Source: Streptomyces akebiae
Lineage (GTDB): Bacteria; Actinomycetota; Actinomycetes; Streptomycetales; Streptomycetaceae
Direction: 5' to 3'
Length of the DNA: 64,000 nt
Assembly: GCF_019599145.1 (NCBI RefSeq)
Contig: NZ_CP080647.1
Coordinates: 8,804,001 to 8,868,000 of the forward strand
Positions 17,190 through 25,330 of this stretch are shown here, one piece after another (positions within the stretch are counted from its first letter, which is position 1; each line of letters begins with the position of its first letter). Under the pieces are notes generated by a model. The model worked only from the letters and a program-made list of their open reading frames with translations. It ran no database searches and was not told where the DNA came from. A program made the translations under genes and the position numbers.

Positions 17190-18724
17190 CGCGTCACCTC
17201 GGGGTGTGCGGCGAGCAGGGTCTCGACCGTATCGGCTTCCCCCGGGGTCTTGTCCTCGCGATAGCGGATCACGCGGGCGAAGCGGAGGGTGACGCCGGCC
17301 GGGTAGCGGGTGGAGCGCTGCAGGCCGTCGTAGGCGATCTCGACGACGAGTTCGGGGCGTACCGTCACGCCCCAGCGGTGTTCCTCCACGGCCAGCTCCC
17401 TCAGCCGCTCGGTCTGCCAGGCCAGCAACGCGTCGGTCATGCCCTTGAAGGTCTTGCCGAGCATGGCGAAGGAGCCGTCGGCGGTGCGGGCGCCGAGATG
17501 CAGGTTGGAGAGCCTGCCCGTGCGGCGGCCGTGTCCCCACTCGGCGGCCAGGACCACCAGATCGAGGGTGTGCACCGGCTTGACCTTCAACCAGGACGCC
17601 CCGCGCCGGCCCGCGCTGTAGGGGGCGTCGAGAGCCTTCAGCACGACGCCCTCGTGGCCGCGTTCCAGCGTGGCGGCGAGGAAGCCCTCCGCCTCGGCGA
17701 GATCGCCGGGGCCGTCCACCAGGGTGCGGCGGACACGCATCGGCTCGGGGACGAGGCGGGCCAGTTCGGCGTGGCGGTCGGCGAAGGGCAGGTCCAGCAG
17801 GTCCTGGCCGTCGACGGAGAGCGCGTCGAAGAAGACCGGCGAGACGGGCACCTGCTCGGCCGCCGTCGCCACGTCCAGCCGTGAGCCGACCCGTCCGGCG
17901 GTCTCCTGGAAGGAACGCGGCCGTCCGTCCTCGTCGAACGCGATCACCTCTCCGTCCAGGATGAACCGTTCGCCCCGCAACTCCCGTGCCGTGGAGGTGA
18001 GTTCGGGTAGCCGGTCGGTGATGTCGTCCAGGGTGCGGGTGTAGAGGCGTACGTCGTCGCCGTCACGGTGGACCTGGACGCGGATGCCGTCGAGCTTCTC
18101 CTCGACCGCGCACGCGCCCAGCTTCGCCACCGCCTCCGCGACGGAGGACGCGCTGTGCGCCAGCATCGGCTGGACGGGCCGCCCCACGGTGAGCCGGAAC
18201 GCTTCGAGGGCCGCCGAGCCCTCCGAGAGCAGGGCCTGGGCCACGGTCTGGAGCGAACCGGCCAGCATCACCGCCCGGCGTACGTCGGCGGCGGGCACCC
18301 CGGTGGCGCCCGCCAGCCCCTCCACGGCGAGGGCGTCCAGGGCGCCCTGGCGGACCTCCCCGGTGAGCAGACCGAACAGGTAGCGCTGCTCGTCCTCGGT
18401 GGCCGCCGCCAGCAACTCGCCTACCAGGCGCCTGCGTTCGGCCTGTGAGCCGGTGCCGCTGACCGCGCCGATCACCGTCAGCCGGGCGTCCACCTCGCGG
18501 ACCGTGAGGGTGGGGGCGGTGGTCGGCAGGATCTGCTGGTCCAGGACCTTCCAGCCGATACCGAGTCTGCCCTGGGGCAGTCGGCCCGCGAGGTACGGGA
18601 TGACGATCGGGACGTCCGCCGCGTCGGCGTCCCGGAAGAGTTCGGCGAGCAGGGCGGTCTTGCGGGACCGCGCCGAGGCGGCGGCGATCTCTTGCGACAC
18701 GCGGGCGAGCCGGGCGAAGAGCAT
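17186..18724 (-). CDS. ligB: ATP-dependent DNA ligase (LigB type)
   Basis: 512 residues. An N-terminal DNA-binding domain (about 1-190), then the adenylation domain with motif I EEKLDGIRVQVHRDG (lysine nucleophile near residue 212), RLYTRTLDD-like motif, GEVIAF, HEGVVLKALDAPYSAGRRG and WLKVKP, then an OB-fold. Length and layout match mycobacterial LigB and archaeal ligases, not the short LigC/LigD forms. It is non-essential in related bacteria, where the NAD-dependent LigA does replication. Coupled to the NUDIX gene. Confidence 0.9.
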   Translation of the reverse strand: MLFARLARVSQEIAAASARSRKTALLAELFRDADAADVPIVIPYLAGRLPQGRLGIGWKVLDQQILPTTAPTLTVREVDARLTVIGAVSGTGSQAERRRLVGELLAAATEDEQRYLFGLLTGEVRQGALDALAVEGLAGATGVPAADVRRAVMLAGSLQTVAQALLSEGSAALEAFRLTVGRPVQPMLAHSASSVAEAVAKLGACAVEEKLDGIRVQVHRDGDDVRLYTRTLDDITDRLPELTSTARELRGERFILDGEVIAFDEDGRPRSFQETAGRVGSRLDVATAAEQVPVSPVFFDALSVDGQDLLDLPFADRHAELARLVPEPMRVRRTLVDGPGDLAEAEGFLAATLERGHEGVVLKALDAPYSAGRRGASWLKVKPVHTLDLVVLAAEWGHGRRTGRLSNLHLGARTADGSFAMLGKTFKGMTDALLAWQTERLRELAVEEHRWGVTVRPELVVEIAYDGLQRSTRYPAGVTLRFARVIRYREDKTPGEADTVETLLAAHPEVTR

Positions 18725-18783
18725 GGAGCCATGGTGCTACGGAGTCCCCTCGTGCGCCTACGGGGGTGCGGGTGCGGCGGCGG

Positions 18784-18832
18784 CTGCGGGTCCGGTGGGG
18801 CCTCTCGCGCAGTTCCCCGCGCCCCTTCGGGC
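18784..18832. repeat. Streptomyces-type intergenic repeat, copy 2 (inverted)
   Basis: Contains TCGCGCAGTTCCCCGCGCCC, the complement of the core of copy 1 at 8015-8062, and starts with CGGCTGCGGG, the complement of its other end. It lies in the 147-base gap between the ligase start and the flavin reductase stop. Confidence 0.75.
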
Positions 18833-18871
18833 GATGGCCCTTCGGGTCGATCGTCTCGGTCGGGCGCCTGC

Positions 18872-19810
18872 CTAGGCCCGCGTCGCCGCGTCCAGGTCCG
18901 TCATCAGGAGGTCTCCGTTGATCGTCGCGCCCGCTCGGTAGCCCGAGGAGGCCGCGTTGATCACCTGCTCGGAGAAGCCCATCGCGTTGCCGACGGCCCA
19001 GACGCCGGGGACCGAGGTCAGGCCGGTCGGGTCGATCACGGGGTAGGAGCCGAAGGGGGTTTCGTGCAGGTCGGCGCCGAGTTTCTCCAGCAGGCCCGTC
19101 TGCGGGACCGGGCGGGGGGCGGTGAAGAGCACCGAGCGGGCGTGGTCCGTGCCGTCGGCGAGCCTGACGGCGGTGAGACGGTCGTCCTCCACGACCAGGC
19201 CCGCGACCTCGCCGGGGACCACGCGGACCCCGGCCGCGGCGAGGCGGCGCAGGTCGTCGTCGGAGAGGTCGCTCTCGGGGACCTCGTGCAGGAACAGGGT
19301 CACGTCCTTGGACCACTGGGTGACCATCAGCGCCTGGTGGACGCTCATCGGGGTCGTGGCGAGGACACCGAAGGGCTGGTCGCGGACCTCCCAGCCATGG
19401 CAGTAGGGGCAGTGCAGGACGTCCCTGCCGAAACGTTCGGCGACGCCGGGGACGGCCGGTAGCTCGTCCTTCAGCCCCGTGGCGACGACCAGGCGCCGGG
19501 CGCGCACGGTCCGGCCGTCCCCGAGGGCGACGGTGAAGCTCCGGCCGTCGTCGTCCCGGGTCACGTCGACCGCCCGGCCGCGGACCAGTCCCACGCCGTA
19601 GCGGGCGATCTCCTCCCGGCCGACGGCCAGGAACTCCGCCGGGGGCATGCCGTCCCGCGACAGGAAGCCCTGCATGTGCGCGGCCGGCGCGTTGCGGGGC
19701 TCGCCCGCGTCGACGACCAGGGTGCGGCGCCGGGCCCGGCCGAGGACCAGGGCGGCGGAGAGCCCCGCCGTGCCGCCGCCGATGACGATCACTTCGTACT
19801 GCTCGGTCAT
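18872..19810 (-). CDS. thioredoxin-reductase-like FAD/NAD(P) oxidoreductase
   Basis: 312 residues; ATG at 19810 after GGAGG. FAD motif VIVIGGGTAGLSAALVLGRA (residues ~7-26), redox-active CPYC in HCPYCHGWEVRD (~133-144), and the FAD-binding end GVWAVGNAMGFSEQVINAA. It has the TrxB fold, but no thioredoxin gene is near and the NADPH motif region looks altered (LATTPMSVHQAL), so it may be a ferredoxin-dependent or stand-alone flavin disulphide reductase. It is divergent from an XRE-cupin regulator across 78 bases and is probably its target. Confidence 0.85.
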   Translation of the reverse strand: MTEQYEVIVIGGGTAGLSAALVLGRARRRTLVVDAGEPRNAPAAHMQGFLSRDGMPPAEFLAVGREEIARYGVGLVRGRAVDVTRDDDGRSFTVALGDGRTVRARRLVVATGLKDELPAVPGVAERFGRDVLHCPYCHGWEVRDQPFGVLATTPMSVHQALMVTQWSKDVTLFLHEVPESDLSDDDLRRLAAAGVRVVPGEVAGLVVEDDRLTAVRLADGTDHARSVLFTAPRPVPQTGLLEKLGADLHETPFGSYPVIDPTGLTSVPGVWAVGNAMGFSEQVINAASSGYRAGATINGDLLMTDLDAATRA

Positions 19811-19853
19811 GGTGACCACCTCCACGACCGACGGTCGCGCGAGTGCTGCCGCA

Positions 19854-19882
19854 TTGACAAATGGCTTTGCCGAAACTGCAAT
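19854..19882 (+). promoter_or_regulatory. promoter of the XRE-cupin gene (leaderless)
   Basis: TTGACA (19854-19859) and TGCAAT (19877-19882) are spaced by 17 bases, and the ATG at 19889 falls where transcription should begin; no ribosome site exists. ATGGC occurs twice within this stretch and could be part of a binding site for the regulator. Confidence 0.65.
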
Positions 19883-19888
19883 GGCGGT

Positions 19889-20485
19889 ATGAGTGACACG
19901 GGCGAGGTGACGAGCGGCACCGACGAGGTGCTCGCCGGAGTGGGGCCGCGGCTGCGGCGGATCCGCAAGGAGCGGGAGGCGACGCTCGCCGGGCTGTCGC
20001 AGGCGACCGGCATCTCGGTGAGCACGCTCTCCCGGCTGGAGTCGGGGCTGCGCAAGCCCAGCCTGGAGCTGTTGCTGCCGATCGCGCGGGCCCACCAGGT
20101 GCCGCTGGACGAGCTGATCGGGGAGCCGCCGGTGGGCGATCCCCGGGTGCGGTCGAAGCCGATCCAGCGGCACGGGCGGACGTACTGGCCGCTCACCCGG
20201 CAGCCGGGCGGCCTCCAGGCCTTCAAGGTGCTCGTGCCCCGGTCGAAGCAGGAGCCGGAGCCGCGCAGCCACGAGGGCTACGAGTGGCTGTACGTGATGT
20301 CCGGGAAACTGCGCGTCGTGCTCGGTGAGCATGATGTGGTGATGGTGGCCGGGGAGGCCGCCGAGTTCGACACCCGGGTGCCGCACTGGTTCGGGTCGAC
20401 GGGGGAGGGGCCGGTGGAGTTCCTCAGCCTGTTCGGGCCGCAGGGGGAGCGGATGCACGTACGCGCGAGGCCGGCGCGGTCGTGA
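19889..20485 (+). CDS. XRE-family regulator with C-terminal cupin domain
   Basis: 198 residues. Helix-turn-helix at about 22-75 (ATLAGLSQATGISVSTLSRLESGLRKPSLELLLPIA) and a cupin at about 115-190 (SHEGYEWLYVMSGKLRVVLGEHDVVMVAGEAAEFDTRVPHWF). Proteins of this type bind a small ligand or metal in the cupin barrel and control neighbouring metabolic genes. Divergent from the flavin reductase; autoregulation is likely. Confidence 0.92.
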   Translation: MSDTGEVTSGTDEVLAGVGPRLRRIRKEREATLAGLSQATGISVSTLSRLESGLRKPSLELLLPIARAHQVPLDELIGEPPVGDPRVRSKPIQRHGRTYWPLTRQPGGLQAFKVLVPRSKQEPEPRSHEGYEWLYVMSGKLRVVLGEHDVVMVAGEAAEFDTRVPHWFGSTGEGPVEFLSLFGPQGERMHVRARPARS

Positions 20486-20521
20486 CGCACGCTACTGGGC
20501 CCGGACTGTTCCCCGGAGGGC

Positions 20522-20539
20522 AAGCGACCGCTTAGTATG
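20522..20539 (+). promoter_or_regulatory. palindrome plus -10 element before the quinone reductase operon
   Basis: AAGCGACCGCTT (20522-20533; arms AAGCG/CGCTT) abuts TAGTAT (20534-20539), a good -10 sequence, about 60 bases before the first start codon. The palindrome resembles TetR-type operators found before fatty-acid catabolic genes in actinobacteria. Confidence 0.55.
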
Positions 20540-20599
20540 CATGCGGCAGTCGGCCCCGGGGTCCGGCGGGGCAGTCGAAGCAGTCCGTGGAGGCACCGC

Positions 20600-21577
20600 A
20601 TGCAGGCATGGCAAGTGCACGAGAACGGCGAGCCGAGCGAGGTGATGCGGCTCCAGGACGTGGAGCGGCCCACGCCCGGCGACGGCCAGGTCCTGCTGAA
20701 GGTGCGTGCCGCGAACATCAACTTTCCCGATGTGCTGATGTGCCGGGGGCACTACCAGGTCCGGCCGCCACTGCCGTTCACCCCGGGCGTGGAGATCTGC
20801 GGGGAGACGGAGGACGGGCGCCGGGTCCTCGCCAATCCGGCGCTGCCGCACGGCGGCCTCGCCGAGTACGCGGTCGCCGATGCCGCCGCTCTGCTGCCCG
20901 CACCCGAGTCGCTGGACGACGCCGAGGCCTCGGCCCTGCACATCGGCTACCAGACGGGCTGGTTCGGCCTCCACCGCCGGGCCCGCCTCGAAGCGGGGGA
21001 GACCCTGCTCGTCCACGCCGCCGCGGGCGGCGTCGGCAGCGCGGCGGTACAGCTCGGCAAGGCGGCCGGGGCGACGGTCATCGGCGTCGTGGGCGGCGCC
21101 GAGAAGGCCGTCGTGGCCCGGGAACTGGGCTGCGACGTGGTGATCGACCGGCGGAGCGAGGACGTCGTCTCCGCCGTGAAGGAAGCCACCGCAGGCCGGG
21201 GCGCGGACGTGATCTACGACCCCGTGGGCGGCGAGGCCTACACGCAGTCGACCAAGGTCGTCGCCTTCGAGGGACGCATCGTGGTCGTCGGCTTCGCCGG
21301 CGGGACGATCCCCAGCCCCGGCCTCAACCACGCCCTCGTCAAGAACTACTCGATCCTCGGCCTGCACTGGGGCCTGTACAACACCAAGAACCCGAAGCTG
21401 GTCCAGCACTGCCACGAGCAGCTCACCGAGCTGGCGGCCCGGGGCGTCGTCAAGCCGCTGGTGAGCGAGCGCGCACCGCTCGACGGGGCCGCGGCCGCCG
21501 TACAGCGCGTCGCCGACGGTGTGACCACGGGCCGGGTCGTCGTGGTGCCCTCGCTGGAGAACGGAGCCGCCGCATGA
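20600..21577 (+). CDS. NADPH:quinone oxidoreductase family protein (MDR superfamily)
   Basis: 325 residues; ATG at 20600 with GGAGG seven bases upstream. GroES-like domain, then a Rossmann domain with LLVHAAAGGVGSAAVQLGKAAGA (NADPH loop). The zinc ligands of alcohol dehydrogenases are absent, as in the QOR/enoyl-reductase branch. It is the first gene of a three-gene operon: its stop overlaps the next start (ATGA at 21574-21577). Within an acyl-CoA dehydrogenase operon it may act on an enoyl or quinone intermediate. Confidence 0.88.
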   Translation: MQAWQVHENGEPSEVMRLQDVERPTPGDGQVLLKVRAANINFPDVLMCRGHYQVRPPLPFTPGVEICGETEDGRRVLANPALPHGGLAEYAVADAAALLPAPESLDDAEASALHIGYQTGWFGLHRRARLEAGETLLVHAAAGGVGSAAVQLGKAAGATVIGVVGGAEKAVVARELGCDVVIDRRSEDVVSAVKEATAGRGADVIYDPVGGEAYTQSTKVVAFEGRIVVVGFAGGTIPSPGLNHALVKNYSILGLHWGLYNTKNPKLVQHCHEQLTELAARGVVKPLVSERAPLDGAAAAVQRVADGVTTGRVVVVPSLENGAAA

Positions 21578-22815
21578 CCGACGCAGCCGACCTCAGGCGC
21601 CGCACGGCCGAGTTGCTGGCCGCGTACCCGCCCTCCCGTCTCCCACCACCGCCCTCAACGGAGGACCCTGCGGGCCCACCCCCCTCATCTGCCACCACCG
21701 ACCGCCTGGACTTCCTGCGCGCCCGCTTCGACGCCGGGCTCGCCTGGGTGCACTACCCCGAGGGCCTCGGCGGACTCGGCGCCCCGCGCTCCCTCCAGGC
21801 CGTCGTGGACGCCGACCTGGAGGCGGAGGGCGCCCCCGACAACGACCCGCGCCGCATCGGCATCGGCCTCGGCATGGCCGCGCCGACGATCCTCGCCTAC
21901 GGCACCGAGGAGCAGAAGCGGCGGTACCTGCGGCCGCTGTGGACGGGTGAGGAGGTCTGGTGCCAGCTCTTCAGCGAGCCCGGCGCCGGCTCCGACCTCG
22001 CCGCGCTCGGCACCCGGGCCGTCCGGCAGGGCGACGGCGACTGGGTCGTCAACGGGCAGAAGGTGTGGACGTCCAGCGCCCACATCGCCCGCTGGGCCAT
22101 CCTCATCGCCCGCACCGACCCGGACGTGCCCAAGCACCGCGGCATCACGTACTTCATCTGCGACATGACCGACCCGGGTGTCGAGGTCAGGCCGCTGCGC
22201 CAGGTCACCGGCGAGGCCGAGTTCAACGAGGTGTTCATCACCGACGTCCGCATCCCGGACTCGCGCCGCCTCGGCGAGATCGGTGACGGCTGGAAGGTCG
22301 CGCAGACCACCCTCAACAACGAACGCGTCGCCATCGGCGGCATGCGGCTGCCCCGCGAGGGCGGCATGATCGGCCCGGTCGCCAGGACCTGGCGCGAGCG
22401 CCCCGAACTACGCACCCACGACCTCCACCAGCGGTTGTTGAAGCTCTGGGTCGAGGCCGAGGCAGCCCGGCTCACCGCCGAACGGCTGCGCCAGCAGCTC
22501 GTCGCCGGACAGCCCGGCCCCGAGGGCGCCGGCATGAAACTCGCCTTCGCCCGCCTCAACCAGGAGATCAGCGGCCTGGAGGTCGAACTCCGCGGCGAGG
22601 AAGGCCTGTTGTACGACGACTGGACCATGCGGCGCCCCGAGCTGGTCGACTTCGTGGGCCGGGACGCCGGCTACCGCTACCTCCGCTCCAAGGGCAACAG
22701 CATCGAGGGCGGGACCACCGAGGTCCTGCTGAACATCGTCGCCGAGCGCGTCCTGGGCCTGCCCGGCGAGCCGCGCACCGACAAGGACGTCGCGTGGAAG
22801 GACCTCGCCCGATGA
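21574..22815 (+). CDS. acyl-CoA dehydrogenase (FadE-like), large subunit type
   Basis: 413 residues. Shows CQLFSEPGAGSDLAALGTRA, KVWTSSAHIARWAILIARTD, TTLNNERVAIGG and the end SIEGGTTEVLLNIVAERVLGLP; the usual catalytic-base segment EGTSEVQ is replaced by EGGTTEVLLN, with Glu-Gly retained. It is paired with a second, shorter dehydrogenase (start overlaps this stop at 22812-22815). Such pairs in actinobacteria often form alpha2beta2 heteromers that attack sterol side chains or other bulky acyl-CoAs; whether that holds here is inference. Confidence 0.9.
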   Translation: MTDAADLRRRTAELLAAYPPSRLPPPPSTEDPAGPPPSSATTDRLDFLRARFDAGLAWVHYPEGLGGLGAPRSLQAVVDADLEAEGAPDNDPRRIGIGLGMAAPTILAYGTEEQKRRYLRPLWTGEEVWCQLFSEPGAGSDLAALGTRAVRQGDGDWVVNGQKVWTSSAHIARWAILIARTDPDVPKHRGITYFICDMTDPGVEVRPLRQVTGEAEFNEVFITDVRIPDSRRLGEIGDGWKVAQTTLNNERVAIGGMRLPREGGMIGPVARTWRERPELRTHDLHQRLLKLWVEAEAARLTAERLRQQLVAGQPGPEGAGMKLAFARLNQEISGLEVELRGEEGLLYDDWTMRRPELVDFVGRDAGYRYLRSKGNSIEGGTTEVLLNIVAERVLGLPGEPRTDKDVAWKDLAR

Positions 22816-23915
22816 GCACCCAGTCGCCCCAGCGCGCAGAGCCCGACCTGCTGTACTCGGAGGACGAAGAGGCCCTCCGCGCGGCCGTGCGCGACCTGCT
22901 GGCCGACCACTGCGACGCGGCCGGTGTCATCGCCCGCGCCGAGTCGGACGCACCGCACGACCGTGAACTGTGGAAGCTCCTCGCCGACGGCATGGGCCTC
23001 GCCGGGCTGCTCGTCCCCGAGGAGCTGGGCGGCCAGGGCGCCACACATCGCGAAGTCGCCGTCGTCCTGGAGGAGCTCGGCCGGGCCGTCGCCCCGGTGC
23101 CGTACCTCACCAGCGCCGTCGTCGCCACCGAGGCCCTGCTGGCCGCCGACGCCGGTGACCTGCTCGGCGAGCTGGCGTCAGGCCGCAGGATCGGCGCCCT
23201 GGCCGTCGCGCTGAACATTCCCGCAGGCAGCGCCTACCAGGTCGTACGGTTCGAGGACGGCGCCCTGCACGGGGAGTTGACCGGCATCGCCGACGCGGCC
23301 GTCGCCGATGTGCTGCTGGTGCCCGCCGATGACGGGGGCCTCTACGCGGTCGACGCCTCGGCGGCGACCGTCACCCCGCAGGTGTCGCTGGACCTGACCC
23401 GGCCGCTGGCGAAGGTCACGCTCGACGGTGCGCCGGGCCGCCTCCTCGGGGACGCCGAGCCCGCCGTACGCCGTGCGCTGCGGGCCGGAGCCGGGCTCCT
23501 CGCGTCCGAGCAACTCGGCCTCGCCGAATGGACGTTGACCGAGACGGTCCGCTACCTCAAGGAGCGCAAGCAGTTCAACCGGCCCGTCGGCGGCTTCCAG
23601 GCGCTCAAGCACCGCCTCGCGCAGCTGTGGCTGGAGGTCGTCAACCTGCGGGCCACGGCCCGGAACGCGGCCGACCAGCTCGCCACCGGCGGCGACGACG
23701 CCGACCTCGCCGTGGCCGTCGCCCAGGCCTTCGCGGCGCCCGTGGCCGTCCACGCGGCCGAGGAGGCGCTCCAACTGCACGGCGGTATCGGCATGACCTG
23801 GGAACACCCGGTCCACCTGTACCTGAAGCGGGCGAAGGCGGACTCGATCGCGTACGGCACGGCGGGCGCCCACCGGGCGGCCCTGGCCGAACTGGTCGAC
23901 CTCCGGGCCCCCTGA
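22812..23915 (+). CDS. acyl-CoA dehydrogenase, second subunit
   Basis: 367 residues; ATG overlapping the previous TGA. ACAD fold with a weaker middle domain and typical C-terminal helices: LKERKQFNRPVGGFQALKHRLAQLWLEV and LQLHGGIGMTWEHPVHLYLKRA. The residues that contact the flavin in the beta domain are less conserved than in its neighbour, consistent with a partner subunit in a heteromeric dehydrogenase. It ends the operon and is followed by a strong terminator. Confidence 0.9.
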   Translation: MSTQSPQRAEPDLLYSEDEEALRAAVRDLLADHCDAAGVIARAESDAPHDRELWKLLADGMGLAGLLVPEELGGQGATHREVAVVLEELGRAVAPVPYLTSAVVATEALLAADAGDLLGELASGRRIGALAVALNIPAGSAYQVVRFEDGALHGELTGIADAAVADVLLVPADDGGLYAVDASAATVTPQVSLDLTRPLAKVTLDGAPGRLLGDAEPAVRRALRAGAGLLASEQLGLAEWTLTETVRYLKERKQFNRPVGGFQALKHRLAQLWLEVVNLRATARNAADQLATGGDDADLAVAVAQAFAAPVAVHAAEEALQLHGGIGMTWEHPVHLYLKRAKADSIAYGTAGAHRAALAELVDLRAP

Positions 23916-23949
23916 CGTACGCAGGGAGAAGAGCCGAGCAGAGCGAGGA

Positions 23950-23975
23950 AGGCCCGCCCCACCTGGGGCGGGCCT
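23950..23975 (+). terminator. strong terminator of the quinone reductase-dehydrogenase operon
   Basis: AGGCCCGCCCC (23950-23960), loop ACCT, GGGGCGGGCCT (23965-23975): a perfect 11-bp stem followed by CTTCG. Confidence 0.85.
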
Positions 23976-24118
23976 CTTCGCGTGCGCCCGGCGGCCCGGG
24001 TGGGGGTGGGTGAACGCACGACGTCGGTCCGGCCAACTCCCCGCACGGACCTGCTCATCGGCCCCTTCCGGCTCGCATACTCGCTGGGTCCGCAACCGGC
24101 CCACCCGGGAGGCAGAGC

Positions 24119-24988
24119 ATGGCCCTCACCACCCGTCGCAGAGCCCTCACCACCCTCGGCGCCGCTCTCACCGGCGCCCTCGCCCTGCCCGCCACCAGCG
24201 CGCTGGCCGGCGAACGCAAGCACCGGCCGCGCCCGTTGTGGCGGGCCCACGCGCACAACGACTACGAGCACCCGCGGCCCCTCCTCGACGCCCTCGACCA
24301 CCGCTTCGGCAGCGTCGAGGCCGACATCTTCCTCGTCGGCGACCGACTCCTCGTCGCCCACGACCCCGCCGACCTCGACCCCGCCCGCACGCTCGAAGCC
24401 CTCTACCTGGACCCGCTCGCCGCCCGCGTCCGCGCCCACCACGGCTCGGTGTACCGGGGGCACCGAAGGCCGCTGCAGCTGCTCATCGACATCAAGACCG
24501 AGGGCTCCTCCACCTATCTGGAGCTCGACCGTCATCTGCGGCGCTACCGGCACCTGTTCACCACGTACGCGCACGGCCGGGTCCACCCGGGCGCGGTCAC
24601 GGCCGTGATCTCCGGGGACCGTGCCGCCAGAGTGCCCATGGAGTCGCAGACCGTGCGGCGCGCCTTCTACGACGGCCGACTCGCCGACCTCGTGTCCCCG
24701 GCGCCCGCGCCCGCCTCCCTCATCCCGCTGATCTCCGACAACTGGCTGCTCAACTTCACCTGGCAGGGAGTCGGTCCGTTCCCGGAGGCCGAGCGCGCCA
24801 AGCTCCGGCAGATCGTCTCCACGGCGCACGGGCGCGGACAGAGGGTGCGCTTCTGGGCGACGCCCGACCTGGCGGGTCCGGCCCGGGACGCGCTGTGGGA
24901 CGAACTGCTCGCGGCCGGCGTCGACCACCTCAACACAGACGACCTGGCGGGTCTCGAAGCGTTCCTGGACGCCCGCCGGTCGGCGTAA
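24119..24988 (+). CDS. secreted PI-PLC/glycerophosphodiesterase-superfamily protein
   Basis: 289 residues; ATG at 24119 with GGAGG upstream. The signal peptide begins TTRRRALTTLGAAL, with the arginine pattern of a Tat signal, and ends near ATSALA (residue ~30). The mature part starts WRAHAHNDYEHPRPLLDAL and has SVEADIFLVGDRLLVAHD and LLIDIKTEGSSTY, the His, Glu/Asp and Asp positions of the TIM-barrel PLC-like phosphodiesterases (AIM6-like branch). It likely cleaves a phosphodiester in a lipid head group outside the cell. Confidence 0.82.
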   Translation: MALTTRRRALTTLGAALTGALALPATSALAGERKHRPRPLWRAHAHNDYEHPRPLLDALDHRFGSVEADIFLVGDRLLVAHDPADLDPARTLEALYLDPLAARVRAHHGSVYRGHRRPLQLLIDIKTEGSSTYLELDRHLRRYRHLFTTYAHGRVHPGAVTAVISGDRAARVPMESQTVRRAFYDGRLADLVSPAPAPASLIPLISDNWLLNFTWQGVGPFPEAERAKLRQIVSTAHGRGQRVRFWATPDLAGPARDALWDELLAAGVDHLNTDDLAGLEAFLDARRSA

Positions 24989-25105
24989 CCACGACACGGT
25001 CGACACCACTCGTTCGGCGGACACGTCAGCCGCCCGGACGAACCCTCCGCTACGCCACACTTACGGCCGAATGCCGCGAAGTGGGCGTGGCGGAGGAGGT
25101 TGACG

Positions 25106-25300
25106 ATGGCCATTTCCATCTCGGTGGTCGTGTTGCTCATGATTCTCACGGTGGTCTTCCTGCGCAACGGCGCGCTGAAGTTCTCGCACGCCGCGGTCTG
25201 CGTGTTGCTGGGGTTCTCCATGGCCGGCACGAGTCTGGCGCCGACCGTGCACAACGGGCTGACGGCCACGGCGGACATCGTGAGCAGTGTGAAGCCGTGA
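25106..25300 (+). CDS. small membrane protein, 64 aa
   Basis: ATG at 25106 preceded by GGAGGAGG at a good distance. Two hydrophobic segments (MAISISVVVLLMILTVVFL; SHAAVCVLLGFSMAG) and a polar end (ATADIVSSVKP). I have an impression that near-identical small proteins are common in streptomycetes, but I cannot name a family. A hairpin follows. Function unknown. Confidence 0.75.
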   Translation: MAISISVVVLLMILTVVFLRNGALKFSHAAVCVLLGFSMAGTSLAPTVHNGLTATADIVSSVKP

Positions 25301-25301
25301 C

Positions 25302-25330
25302 GGTGCGTTGCCGGCGGCCGACAACGCACC
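25302..25330. terminator. hairpin between convergent genes
   Basis: GGTGCGTTG (25302-25310) pairs with CAACGCACC (25322-25330), 9 bp with an 11-base loop. Confidence 0.65.
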
